Assembly (NCBI GenBank): GCA_002284615.2
Contig: MU069690.1
Location: forward strand, 317,958 to 329,242
Length of the DNA stretch: 11,285 bases
Origin: Dunaliella salina
Lineage: Eukaryota > Chlorophyta > Chlorophyceae > Chlamydomonadales > Dunaliellaceae
Direction: 5' to 3'
Positions 1 to 6,995 of this stretch are shown here, one piece after another. Position 1 is the stretch's first letter. The number at the start of each line of letters is the position of its first letter. Below the pieces are notes generated by a model that was given only the letters and a program-made list of their open reading frames with translations, was not told where the DNA came from and searched no databases. The translations under genes and the position numbers were made by a program.

Positions 1-74
1 ACACACACACACACACACACACACATGCACGAACACATAAAAACACGTACACACATGCTTGCACATGCGCACAG
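1..74 (+). repeat. (AC)n microsatellite and degenerate CA/CATG-rich intron tail
   Basis: The window opens with 13 AC dinucleotides (1-26), followed by degenerate CACA/CATG-rich sequence up to a CAG at 72-74. Directly downstream begins a protein-like reading frame, so this stretch is best read as the 3' end of an intron of the DUF4336 gene, with AG at 73-74 as splice acceptor. There is no strong pyrimidine tract, which is unusual for an acceptor. An alternative AG at 78-79 would shorten the exon by 5 nt. Confidence 0.75.
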
Positions 75-299
75 ACAAGGCGCTGGGTGGACAGCATCTG
101 CAACAACTGGGACTTCAATAAAGTCATTCCCTGCCATTTTGATGGCCCTATCCCAGCCAAGCCAGCGGACGTCAAGCGAGCATTCACATTCGTATACGAA
201 ATGACGGAGGACCTTGATGAGGAGAGCAAGCCAGCAAACAACGGGTTGTTGAGCTCGCTTGCATCATTGTTGACATCCTTGTTCAAGAGGGAGGAAAAG
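75..299 (+). CDS. DUF4336 family protein, penultimate coding exon (partial gene)
   Basis: This 75-codon exon encodes the C-terminal part of a DUF4336 protein, a family found in plants, algae and bacteria and thought to have a metallo-beta-lactamase-like fold. Its biochemical role is unknown to me. The diagnostic stretch is WVDSICNNWDFNKVIPCHFD followed by GPIPAKPADVKRAF. The pattern W-x-F-x-x-(V/I)-I-P-x-H-F-x-x-P-I-x-A then an AF near a Phe-rich helix is how I recognise the family; the His of PCHF lies in the metal-site region. A Leu/Ser-rich helix follows (GLLSSLASLLTSLFKREEK), matching the linker before the family's last helix. The exon ends after a complete Lys codon at the donor AAG|GTGAGAG (GT at 300-301). 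Spliced in phase 0 to 3542, it continues into a typical DUF4336 C-terminus. Earlier exons lie off the left edge. The 5' boundary (75 versus 80) is uncertain. Family assignment is from memory of motifs, not a search. Confidence 0.78.
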
Positions 300-420
300 G
301 TGAGAGTGAGTGCCATTTCCCCTTTTCTGCTCATATTACATAGCTGGCATGTCTCCTTCAATTTCGAAGATTCCCTGTTAATGCAAGACTTGCTTCTTTC
401 GGTTTTCTTACTCAAATTTA

Positions 421-438
421 ACCGGTAACCTTACCGGT
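421..438. repeat. 18-bp near-palindrome
   Basis: Perfect 8-bp inverted arms ACCGGTAA and TTACCGGT (421-428 and 431-438) flank a CC spacer. It lies 122 bp inside the intron. It could be a protein site or chance; no function is supported. Confidence 0.5.
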
Positions 439-600
439 CATTTAAATGTCTTAAAATGCCAAAATTTTTAATGTTTCTTGCATGTTTCCTACATCCTGCA
501 TCATTGCACTTGGCAGAAGTAAACTCCATGCTCAATCTGTTCTTGCAATATTTCTGGGAGGGACCCAGACCAAAGATGTCTGCATTTGATCTTCACGGTA

Positions 601-680
601 CCACTCTGGCCAACATTATCAGTACCTGATTTCTGCAGTGCCACTTTGACCAAAGGCATCAGCACCTGACCTTAATGATG
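601..680 (+). repeat. Two-copy 40-bp tandem repeat
   Basis: Copy one starts CCACTCTGGCCAA at 601 and copy two starts CCACTTTGACCAA at 641, exactly 40 bp later. The first ~30 bp match at roughly three positions in four (shared core ATCAGyACCTGA), after which they diverge. It is a small intronic duplication without coding sense. Confidence 0.6.
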
Positions 681-1685
681 CCTTCTTTGCACTGTCAGGA
701 TGTGTTTTGGGACCATCTGTGCGCAATTTGAGGTGTAGCTTTAGGAAGTCCACGTCCAAGAGTGCTCCCATTTGCTGTGATTTACTGGTTCTTGATAAAG
801 AATCTAGATCAAGGAGTGAAGGACCAAGATCCTTGCCTTAAAAATTGTGAAGCCTCCATCTTGAAACTTTGCTTTTGCCTGTGTGCCCCTAACTGCTGAG
901 AGACTTGGGCAATTGAAACAACTACTACTTGAGACTCTGCCAACTCAAGAGAGGTCAGCAGTAAGCTCATTCTCAAGCTGCTGTGCTTCTGGAAGTTGGA
1001 GACACCACCCTTCCCGCGTACTGCTTTGAATGTCCCCCTGCTCAACAATTCATTTATTTTTTTTGAGGTTTTCCCTATTTTGTAATCCAATCTCTTTCTG
1101 AGCCATCCGAGCCTCCCCTAGTCATAAGGATACCACCATTTGAAAGCTAATTTTGCGCCAGAGCTGCTCTCGGTGCTCGGTCAATCCTGCTTGCCCAAAC
1201 GTGGTTACTCTGCACTCAGGAGCATTCCATCCATGCAATCTTTAATTCATTTTCCGCGCATCGCTACAACATAAATGTTGCCCGTATTCAAAGAGCGATG
1301 TCGTGGTCTAAACATGGGGGTAAAGGGAGAGAAAGGACTTTCAGTTGGCTCTACTCCTTTGCTCAGCCCCATCAACCCTGCATGCATACTTCGCAGCCCA
1401 CAGGAGCCTGTATCAAAGATGCATGCTTCAATGCTTTGATTGTGAGCAGGAGTTGGAGGTCTAATGCTAGTACAGGAGCAGGAGGGTGAAGGGGGTGCAG
1501 CCCCCTCTGCATTTTTCTCTCTGACTTGCTTGACGGTTGGGCCCGTCTTTAGGAGCAAAACTCATTAGCTGAGGAAAGATGGTGTCCCTAGCAAGAAAGC
1601 ACCAGCTCCGCCATCTTTGGAGGATCAAATCCTACTTGTTTCCTGCACCTTTTCTCCCCCTGCTCTTATGCCCTCACATGCATGC

Positions 1686-1693
1686 TGTATGGT
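1686..1693. repeat. Target-site duplication, left copy
   Basis: TGTATGGT lies immediately outside the left terminal inverted repeat of the hAT element and is repeated exactly at 2613-2620. An 8-bp duplication is the hallmark of hAT-superfamily insertion. Confidence 0.88.
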
Positions 1694-1730
1694 TAAGGTC
1701 CGACATGTCATATTACTTTTTCAGAAAACG

Positions 1731-1760
1731 TTATTACAGTAATATTACATTATAGTAATA
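1731..1760. repeat. Left subterminal repeat of the hAT element
   Basis: The sequence TTATTACAGTAATATTAC followed by ATTATAGTAATA lies about 37 bp inside the left end. It contains TAATATTAC (1740-1748) and is similar to the inverted array at 2533-2593. An 11-bp word, TGTCATATTAC, occurs at 1706-1716 and again at 2511-2521. In characterised hATs such subterminal motifs bind transposase; that role is inferred here. Confidence 0.6.
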
Positions 1761-1849
1761 ACCCCAAATACAAGAAATATCCCTTGGTTACGCGGGTGCT
1801 AAGGTTCTTCGACCTCAGGAATTGGCTGGTCATGTTCTTGCAAGGTCAT

Positions 1850-2339
1850 TCAAAAGAGAAAAGTATCCAAGACGAGTTTGAGCTTTGATAGCATTGAAAT
1901 TGGACAAAATGACATGCAACCTTTGTATGTAAGTACAACAACATCCTCACTGTCCTTACGAGGCATACAAATCCCTGTGGGTTGGTGAATTAAGAGGAAA
2001 AGGACAATGATGATGGCGCGCAACAGGTCCCTTTGCACCTTAGCATTGGGAAAGTATTGCGTCACTGTGTTCAGCTGCAAGCGCTTGCGCTTACCAACGC
2101 GTTTCTCCTCGTCATCACCTCCATCATCATCAAGCTCCTCCACATCATCTTCTATGAAGGCTGCTGCAGGAGTTGCTGTGCTGTTTGGCTGCCTGTTGAG
2201 GGTTAACAATGCTGATGAGTGTGCTGCAGCCCTTGCACTTGAGCACACAAGGCTGCAGCCCCCCTTCACAGCGATGATGATGTCGTCCCTTCTTGACCTC
2301 CTTGAGCTGGGTGGGCATGCCCAGCATCTTCTTCAGCAC
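1850..2339 (-). pseudogene. hAT transposase fragment with BED-like zinc finger, frameshifted
   Basis: One minus-strand frame (2339 down to 2145) encodes CKGCSTLISIVNPQQAAK then QHSNSC. The pattern C-x2-C...H-x3-C (coding 2237-2166) fits a BED-type zinc finger like those at the N-terminus of hAT transposases. Near 2160 the sense moves to another frame (within 2269-1850). That frame reads an acidic run IEDDVEELDDDGGDDEE, a basic nuclear-signal-like KRVGKRKR (2083-2103), and LQLNTVTQYFPNAKVQRDLL, which resembles the region just after the finger in hAT proteins. The RNase-H-like catalytic domain is absent. The frame change and the missing domain make it non-functional. Placement inside hAT-like ends supports the reading; the finger alone would be weak evidence. 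Confidence 0.6.
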
Positions 2340-2484
2340 TGTGGGTTTGTACTAGCCAGCCCGGACATTTTGGCGTGCGACCCCACCACTTTCTTTCTCA
2401 ACACCGAAGATTTTCCTTGGCGTATTTGATTTCTTTGTGTGTGCCGGCAAAGGCCTGGGCCGGAATGGAACGCCCGGAATTTTT

Positions 2485-2504
2485 GGTACGCCATGTGGCG
2501 TACC
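2485..2504. repeat. 20-bp palindrome inside the hAT element
   Basis: Arms GGTACGCCA and TGGCGTACC are perfectly complementary around a TG centre. The core GGTACG also resembles the element's terminal repeat (GGTACGACATG read inward from the right end). It may therefore be an internal transposase-binding or hairpin site. Confidence 0.6.
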
Positions 2505-2532
2505 GGAAAATGTCATATTACACAGAAGGTCG

Positions 2533-2593
2533 TGTAATATTACTGTGATATTACTGTAATATTACTGTAATATTACTGTAATGGTAATATTAC
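2533..2593. repeat. Right subterminal 11-bp tandem repeat, TGTAATATTAC unit
   Basis: Four consecutive 11-bp units (2533-2543, 2544-2554 with one A-to-G change, 2555-2565, 2566-2576) are followed by a broken unit and a final TAATATTAC at 2585-2593, just inside the right terminal repeat. The left end carries a related inverted copy. This fits the subterminal transposase-binding repeats of hAT elements. Confidence 0.75.
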
Positions 2594-2612
2594 ATTGGCA
2601 TGTCGTACCTTA

Positions 2613-2620
2613 TGTATGGT
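2613..2620. repeat. Target-site duplication, right copy
   Basis: TGTATGGT follows directly after the right terminal repeat and is identical to 1686-1693. Confidence 0.88.
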
Positions 2621-3060
2621 GCAGCGCTGTTGTGTTATTGCAGCAGTAGTAAGCTCTTTGTGCTGGATGCATGCTCTACTGGCACACATCCTGGCACCAT
2701 CACAGGCTTTGTTGTCTTGCTGACCAAAAGCTGCCCCACACCACACGCTCATTGTTGACGCCAAGACCATAATCATTTATTCATCACTCACGCCAAGGGG
2801 AACATGAGCGGGTCTTTCAGCCATGGTTTTCCTTACCTGTTTGGCATTTGGAGCACAGCAGATTCACTGTTACATGATGTAATTAGGGTGCTCTGAGTTC
2901 TTCAAAACCTTTCTTTATGAATTTCTCACACACTGTGATCCTAGAATAATTGCCATCCTGCCAGAATCTGGAAGCCGCTTCTGAATTGGTGCATTATGTA
3001 TGGGGCCCAACCTTAATCCATTGACCGCATGCACCTGATCACCTCGTGCTCAACTTGTTG

Positions 3061-3561
3061 TGCAGCTTGTCTGGCCAGTGGTCCTTTCGTATGCGCTCTG
3101 AAAGGTTTTGGGGTGGCCTCTTCATGTCTTCTACCTTATCGTTCTTACTGATGTGCTTCGTCAATTTGGTCTGTTTGTGGCTCTCCCCTAGGCTAGCTGT
3201 GTCTAGCGTAGGTTCTGAGGGCCCTCTGCTGAGGCCTCTAGCTTTCCCGTTAGAGGACCTTCCCTTAATGCACGCGGCCTTTGGCTTGCGTAGACTTTCT
3301 TTTCTTTCCTTTGTGCAGCTCGTCCGACCAGTGGTCTTTTCGTATGCGCCCTGAGAGCTTTTGGGGTGTCTTGCTTCTCATCGTTCCCACTGATGTGCCT
3401 CGTTCATTTGGTCTGTCTGTGCAGCTCGCCCTACCAGTGGTCTTTTCGTATGCGCTCTGAAAGCTTTTGGGGTGGCCTCTGCATGTCTTCTGTCTCATTG
3501 TTCCCACTACTGTGCCTCGTTCATTTGGTCTGTTTGTGCAGCTCGTCCGACCTGTGGTCTT
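3061..3561 (+). repeat. Tandem array carrying copies of the last-exon splice acceptor
   Basis: A unit of about 106-117 bp begins TGCAGCTCGTCCGACCAGTG. Copies have their exon-like first base at 3066, 3319 and 3425, and the real exon starts at 3542. The shared unit runs on through TTCGTATGCGCTCTGAAAGC, TTTTGGGGTGGCCTC, a CATGTCTTCT region and CTCGTTCATTTGGTCTGT. Spacing is 106 bp (3319 to 3425) and 117 bp (3425 to 3542). The first copy stands 253 bp ahead, separated by partly unrelated sequence. The final, partial unit enters the true exon: about its first 20 nt are repeat-derived, after which the exon is unique. Each upstream copy, read in the phase set by the previous exon, gives 11 codons and then TGA. 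Confidence 0.85.
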
Positions 3562-3643
3562 CCCCGATGGAGACATTAAGGCATTAAGGGACCTGAACCA
3601 GCTACTGATCAAGACAGGTGTGGTGAAGGCCAATGCAGATTGA
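3542..3643 (+). CDS. DUF4336 family protein, last coding exon with stop
   Basis: The exon follows the acceptor TTTGTGCAG and encodes LVRPVVFPDGDIKALRDLNQ then LLIKTGVVKANAD and a TGA stop at 3641-3643. The pattern FPDGDIKALRDLNQLLIKTGVVK fits the short helix that closes DUF4336 proteins, where an acidic-Leu-x-x-Leu-x-x-hydrophobic stretch runs into Gly-hydrophobic-Val-Lys. It joins in phase 0 to the exon ending REEK at 299. Its first seven residues (LVRPVVF) come from the tandem unit repeated in the preceding intron. No polyadenylation signal is clear close downstream; the first TGTAA, the green-algal-type signal, that I noticed is near 4338. Confidence 0.78.
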   Translation, partial: LVRPVVFPDGDIKALRDLNQLLIKTGVVKANAD

Positions 3644-4419
3644 ATGGCCCGGACTGGGTGACGCGGCATACCAGCTCTGGTAATCTTTCGTGTTGAGGTT
3701 TTGTAGGGTAAAATAGATGCTTGACCAGGAAAGCGCCCAGCGAGCAGAGGCTCCTGATGCCGGATTCTCACATTGCAATGACTTGGGTGTACTTTGCAAT
3801 GATAGTCAGAATTGGCAAGCTTAACCCACACTGACATATGGGCTTGCTTTTGCTGGCATGACATTTTTTCCTGTACCTGACCTACACAGCGTGACGGGAG
3901 TTCCATCTTCTTAAATGTTTCGTCGTCTGCTGTCATGGGCTTGGATTCTGCTTTCTGAGCTCCTCGTTCATCTTGTCATTTGTACTGTGGCAATTCAGAC
4001 GCTTAGAAAAGATTTCCTAATGCACTCTTCCGTCCAATGAGGTTTTCAGTTGGAGCCCTTTGTGGGGATCAATGGATGGTCCTTTCCTTCATGCATGCGG
4101 CCAAACAACAGGCGAAGATCTTTCTTTCTTTCCTTTCTTGTGTCTGGAAAACAAAATCAGAAGATGATTGGTTCACTTGGAAGTGAAAGAGGTTCCCTGC
4201 CATCCCTGCATACGAGGGCAGCTTGACTGCAGCAAAGCCGTGCCTGAAACCAACTCTTACCAAACGGAGGACCAATGGTGCCATGACATGAAGCTCATGA
4301 AGGCCTGACTTTACAAGCAGTGCAGTCTACGAAAGGTCTGTAACAAGAAAGTTATGAAAACGATGCACTTAATAATTTTTTGTCCTACTCTTTCTCATTT
4401 CAAACTCAGCAGTGCTATC
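3644..4419. other. 3' flank of the DUF4336 gene, no gene supported
   Basis: This stretch should include the 3' UTR and then intergenic DNA. Minus-strand frames are open here, including a long one running back over the last exon, but they show no family motif and follow the antisense of the exon and its repeats. An intron-like pattern on the minus strand (4144-4260) is described under findings. Nothing else is identifiable. Confidence 0.5.
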
Positions 4420-4960
4420 TGGCATATTGAAGCAGCAATCATCGGAAAGCAATGTCATGAAGTATCAAGCAGACACCTGTACAACGGCAAGCATGCTTCA
4501 GTGGCCACCCTTGGCCTGCTCTTTGCCCTCTCTGCAGTGCACCTGACAGCAACTCCCATACCCTACTCAGATGCACCAACCTACAAATAAATAGAATGGA
4601 CATCAATCATCACCATCAAGTACTCGGTATTTATGGTGGAGCAATCAGCAAAGGAGACTTTGGACCTTCCGTCGTCACTGTGGATGCATGCAATACAGAA
4701 AGGCTCTGCTCCCTGGAGATGGGGATCCCTGTCAGCCTCCAACGAAGCAATCCACTGTGGCTGTTTCCATCCGGACAGCCACCAAATACACAACTCATTC
4801 TCTCCAATGGCATTGTAGTTCTGCCCCTTGAAGGCAGAAACTCCACACATCGCCCACGGGGTAGGAATCCCAAACATAGGTCTCCACCTCGTTGAGCTGA
4901 AATTTTGCTGTGACGCCAAGCCTGAACAATCCTCTGCACTGCACAAAATCAACACAAATA
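4420..4960 (+). pseudogene. Retrotransposon ORF relic, C-terminal part, frame-broken
   Basis: Three plus-strand frames succeed one another. One reads CHEVSSRHLYNGKHASVATL (to a stop at 4590). The next (4596-4895) reads YGGAISKGDFGPSVVTVDAC, NTERLCSLEMGIPVSLQRSN and WLFPSGQPPNTQLI. The third reads HLVELKFCCDAKPEQ at about 4882-4929. From memory, this order (a His-x3-His region, then DAC-x-ERL, then a WLFP segment, then H-L-V-E-x-K-F-C-x-D) matches the region downstream of reverse transcriptase in LINE-like ORFs of green-algal genomes. The last motif recurs on the opposite strand at 5505-5540 (10 of 15 residues shared). Stops and frame changes show it is dead. The reverse transcriptase proper is absent, so this is a 5'-truncated copy. 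An A-rich tract (5049-5071) could be its 3' tail. The family name is tentative. Confidence 0.5.
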
Positions 4961-5176
4961 CACCATTGAGAGCCTACCAGAGGGAGTCAGCTGGTCAATT
5001 TGCCAGACATGCTCTCGGAATTCATCTTACGTCTGATCATTTCAACCAAGAAAAAAAAGAAGAGAAAGACTATGCAGGCAGAGGAAGTCTCCCTACACCA
5101 ATTAAGGAAAAGGAGACACATTGGCTCGAAAAAGAGCTGTGTGCCCCCTCCATCGCAAGGTATGAAAAAAAGAATG

Positions 5177-5551
5177 CTAATGTGGATCTGGAGGGTTACG
5201 AAAAGCACCTGGCTCTAGAATCTGGCTGTGGGAAATGTTCTTATTTTCAATTGCGCAGCGTGTGGTGACTAGTTTGTGGGCACATTGAACAGAATGGGCG
5301 TGAAGTCGTTGAGCAAGCTTGGTGGCACGCTGGTGATCCAATCCTAGTTGTTCGAATTGCTTCAAAGTATGCCATGAAGTGCTCAATGTTGATAGTTCCA
5401 CCAACACCCGGGAGAATAGGGTGAATTGTTTAACTTTAGCGCTAATAATTTTACAAAGCTCAGCTTGCTGCTGCTTTGCCGCGATCAACTGATGCTCAGG
5501 CCTTGTGTCCCCACAGAATTTGATTTCTTTGAGGTGCACCACCAATATCAT
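5177..5551 (-). pseudogene. Retrotransposon ORF relic, C-terminal end, inverted copy
   Basis: This 124-codon minus-strand frame reads HLKEIKFCGDTRPEHQLIAA, then QQQAELCKIISAK, and later QFEQLGLDHQRATKLAQRLH, AHSVQCAHKLVTTR and a PPDPH C-terminus. It looks like the C-terminal tail of the same type of LINE-like ORF as the relic at 4420-4960. In the middle the family-like motif TIHPILPGVGGTINIEH sits in a different frame from the flanks and directly follows a stop. Two compensating frameshifts therefore interrupt it, although the single frame happens to stay open. It has no upstream domains: beyond 5551 the similarity ends abruptly. It faces the plus-strand relic 3' end to 3' end. The assignment rests on remembered motifs and on the internal match between the two relics. 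Confidence 0.55.
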
Positions 5552-6191
5552 TCATACAAATGATAGAAATGACAAGAATGAAACAAATTGTAAGACTGCA
5601 AATCACTTTCATGGCCTTGAATCGCCCAAAAACGGCCCAGAGCTCCACCCTGAGACCATTTTTGACTCGCGACCCATTCGAGGCCAGAAAGAAAGAGGCT
5701 GCACGATGTATGGCCAACTGATAAGAGTTCTGTAGAACATGGTGAACATCCCAGCAAGATAGAAAGCATGTGCTGGGTACATCCAGTTTGCATCAAGGAA
5801 AGCCCCAACCATCAGCGCTGAAATTGAGAGTGAGACCCACCAGGCCAAGAGGACAGAAGCACAGAAGTCTACCTCAGCAAGATGGCCTCCACCTAGGACA
5901 TCCTTAACACTACTGTCAAGAGGCCCTGTCCAGCAAACTCGAGACCCACTCCTTGGCCGCAGAGAAGCTATCCAACATCTCAGCAAGGGCCCCCCTTTTG
6001 CACAGGGGCCAGCAGTAGCCAGGAGGTGTGCACACAGTTATGCTCAGACCGAAATTGAGATCACTCCACTTCTGAGCATCTTCTCTACCGCGCCCACTTC
6101 CAGGACCCTCCTGCACTAGCTTTTCTCCTGGTAGCTGACATATGGCGGGGGCGCCACTCCCCGGGCGGGCCGAAGCCTGATGCCCAAGCAC
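5552..6191 (-). other. Unidentified region with a hydrophobic minus-strand ORF (5609-5986)
   Basis: The minus strand is open for 125 codons and encodes ASVLLAWWVSLSISALMVGA and then AHAFYLAGMFTMFYRTLI, two stretches long and hydrophobic enough to be membrane helices. I do not recognise a family. The downstream end of the frame overlaps a non-coding repeat (5596-5667) found again at 6440-6510, so at least that part is unlikely to be coding. Other minus frames are open too, and no start, splice site or neighbour confirms a gene. It could be a decayed exon or chance. Confidence 0.2.
5596..5667. repeat. Diverged dispersed repeat, copy 1 (partner 6440-6510)
   Basis: A stretch containing ATCACTTTCATGGCCTTGAA, then CGGCCCAGAGCTCCACCC and GAGACCATTTTTGACTC matches the later copy with scattered changes and a small gap near AGCTG. 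The conserved landmark is GGCCCAnAGCTCCACCC followed by GACCATTTTT. Confidence 0.7.
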
Positions 6192-6280
6192 TCCAAATCA
6201 CCAAAATCACCCAATTTGGTGCAATGGGTGGCCTGGAATGGAGAATGGTGGCGAAATCTAAGGTTCACGCAACAAAGCTT
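6192..6280. repeat. Diverged dispersed repeat, type 2, copy 1 (partner 6717-6795)
   Basis: It begins CTCCAAATCACCAAAATCAC, continues through TTTGGTGCAATGG and GAATGGTGGCG, and ends in AAGGTTCACG. The partner at 6717 has CTCCAAATCACTAAAAATCA, TTTTGGTGCTCTGG, ATATGGTGGGTG and AGGGTTCATG. Similarity fades after about 80-90 bp. No coding sense. Confidence 0.6.
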
Positions 6281-6439
6281 CTTTCAGTGCTAAACAAAGC
6301 AAAGTTTCAGAGGTGGGCAACGAGCCCAAATCGCTGAAAATGTTCTTTCCCACCACTATTTTCCAAATCTGACCACGACAACCATAATAATACCAATAAA
6401 AACTATGTTTACCAAAAAATAAAGAAAATTGGAGGACCC

Positions 6440-6510
6440 CAGATCACTCTCCTGGCCTCAGATCACCCTAAAATGGCCCACAGCTCCACCCAGCTGGGAC
6501 CATTTTTCAC
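6440..6510. repeat. Diverged dispersed repeat, copy 2 (partner 5596-5667)
   Basis: It contains AGATCACTCTCCTGGCCTCA, TGGCCCACAGCTCCACCC and GGGACCATTTTTCACCC, matching copy 1 over about 70 bp in the same orientation. Confidence 0.7.
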
Positions 6511-6716
6511 CCCCAAAATATTTTTTTGATAACCCATATATGATATGCTAACATCCTGCATATTCAAAAGTGGGAATGAAGAAGGTCAAAAATTGACCTT
6601 TTTGGCACCCCTAGTGCTGGATTTTCTCTGAAGGAAATGGCTGAAATTCAGTATCTGACTAACCACTGGGTCTTTTCACTCCATTTTTTTGCAATGATAT
6701 TTTTCATTACAAGGAC

Positions 6717-6795
6717 TCCAAATCACTAAAAATCACTCATTTTGGTGCTCTGGCTGGTCAGATATGGTGGGTGCTTGTTTGAAAACTAGGGTTCA
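6717..6795. repeat. Diverged dispersed repeat, type 2, copy 2 (partner 6192-6280)
   Basis: See the partner entry. It is offset by about 525 bp in direct orientation and followed by unrelated sequence. Together with the 5596/6440 pair it suggests that 5.6-7.0 kb is made of decayed members of a repeat family. Confidence 0.6.
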
Positions 6796-6995
6796 TGTTC
6801 CGGTAAATAGCAGAAGTGGCCCCAATTTGCAGTTTTCAAACTCAGAAGCTATGGAAACTGCAGTAAACTTTGGTTATAGGCACAAAAACTGCAAAGTGTG
6901 GCCACCATGCAAAGGGAACATTTCAAAAGGACCCCTTTTGGGGGCCTTCGTCGCCCACCTCTGGCAAAGTTTCGAAATTACCTGTGGGGGACACA

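Larger units (their letters stand above)
1694..2612 (-). mobile_element. hAT-superfamily DNA transposon, internally deleted (919 bp)
   Basis: The element is bounded by terminal inverted repeats TAAGGTCCGACATG (1694-1707) and CATGTCGTACCTTA (2599-2612). They match at 13 of 14 positions when one is reverse-complemented. Perfect 8-bp duplications TGTATGGT (1686-1693, 2613-2620) flank it. Subterminal motifs built on TAATATTAC occur near both ends. The minus strand between them carries a broken transposase start: a zinc finger, an acidic/basic linker and little more. At 919 bp it is far shorter than an autonomous hAT (several kb) and has no room for the catalytic domain, so it is a non-autonomous deletion derivative. 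The intact duplication suggests an insertion that is not very old. It sits inside an intron, antisense to the host gene, and is removed by splicing. Confidence 0.85.
300..3541 (+). other. Large intron of the DUF4336 gene (3.24 kb)
   Basis: The intron begins GTGAGAG at 300 and ends TTTGTGCAG at 3541. Both flanking exons are in phase 0, and their joined product reads continuously through the expected DUF4336 C-terminus, so no further exon is needed. It holds a 40-bp tandem repeat (601-680), a hAT-type transposon (1694-2612) and a tandem array of acceptor copies (about 3061-3561). The stretches 300-600, 681-1685 and 2621-3060 contain no gene or recognisable element. The short ORFs there on either strand show no family motif and no consistent frame. 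Confidence 0.7.

Noticed and set aside
1..74. CA-rich repeats as a possible CRISPR or telomere-like array
   Set aside because: There are no spacers and no telomere unit. It is a simple microsatellite at an intron end.
1247..1558. 103-codon minus-strand frame, and an overlapping plus-strand frame at 1298-1489
   Set aside because: Both strands are open over the same stretch inside an intron, the composition is low-complexity, and no motif or splice context supports a gene.
2007..2429. 140-codon plus-strand frame with a poly-Ser tract
   Set aside because: It is the antisense of the transposase acidic linker (Asp/Glu codons reversed give Ser/Thr-rich sequence).
1740..2593. TAATATTAC, identical to the nick-site nonamer of single-stranded DNA plant viruses
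   Set aside because: It occurs as a tandem AT-rich unit inside a hAT element, without a GC-rich stem-loop or any Rep-like gene. Coincidence or transposase sites are more likely.
3265..3936. Longest open frame in the window, 223 codons, minus strand
   Set aside because: It runs antisense through the DUF4336 last exon and the tandem acceptor array. Its repeated TTGRxSCTxRPNERGT-type motifs are simply the reverse reading of that array, and no family motif appears.
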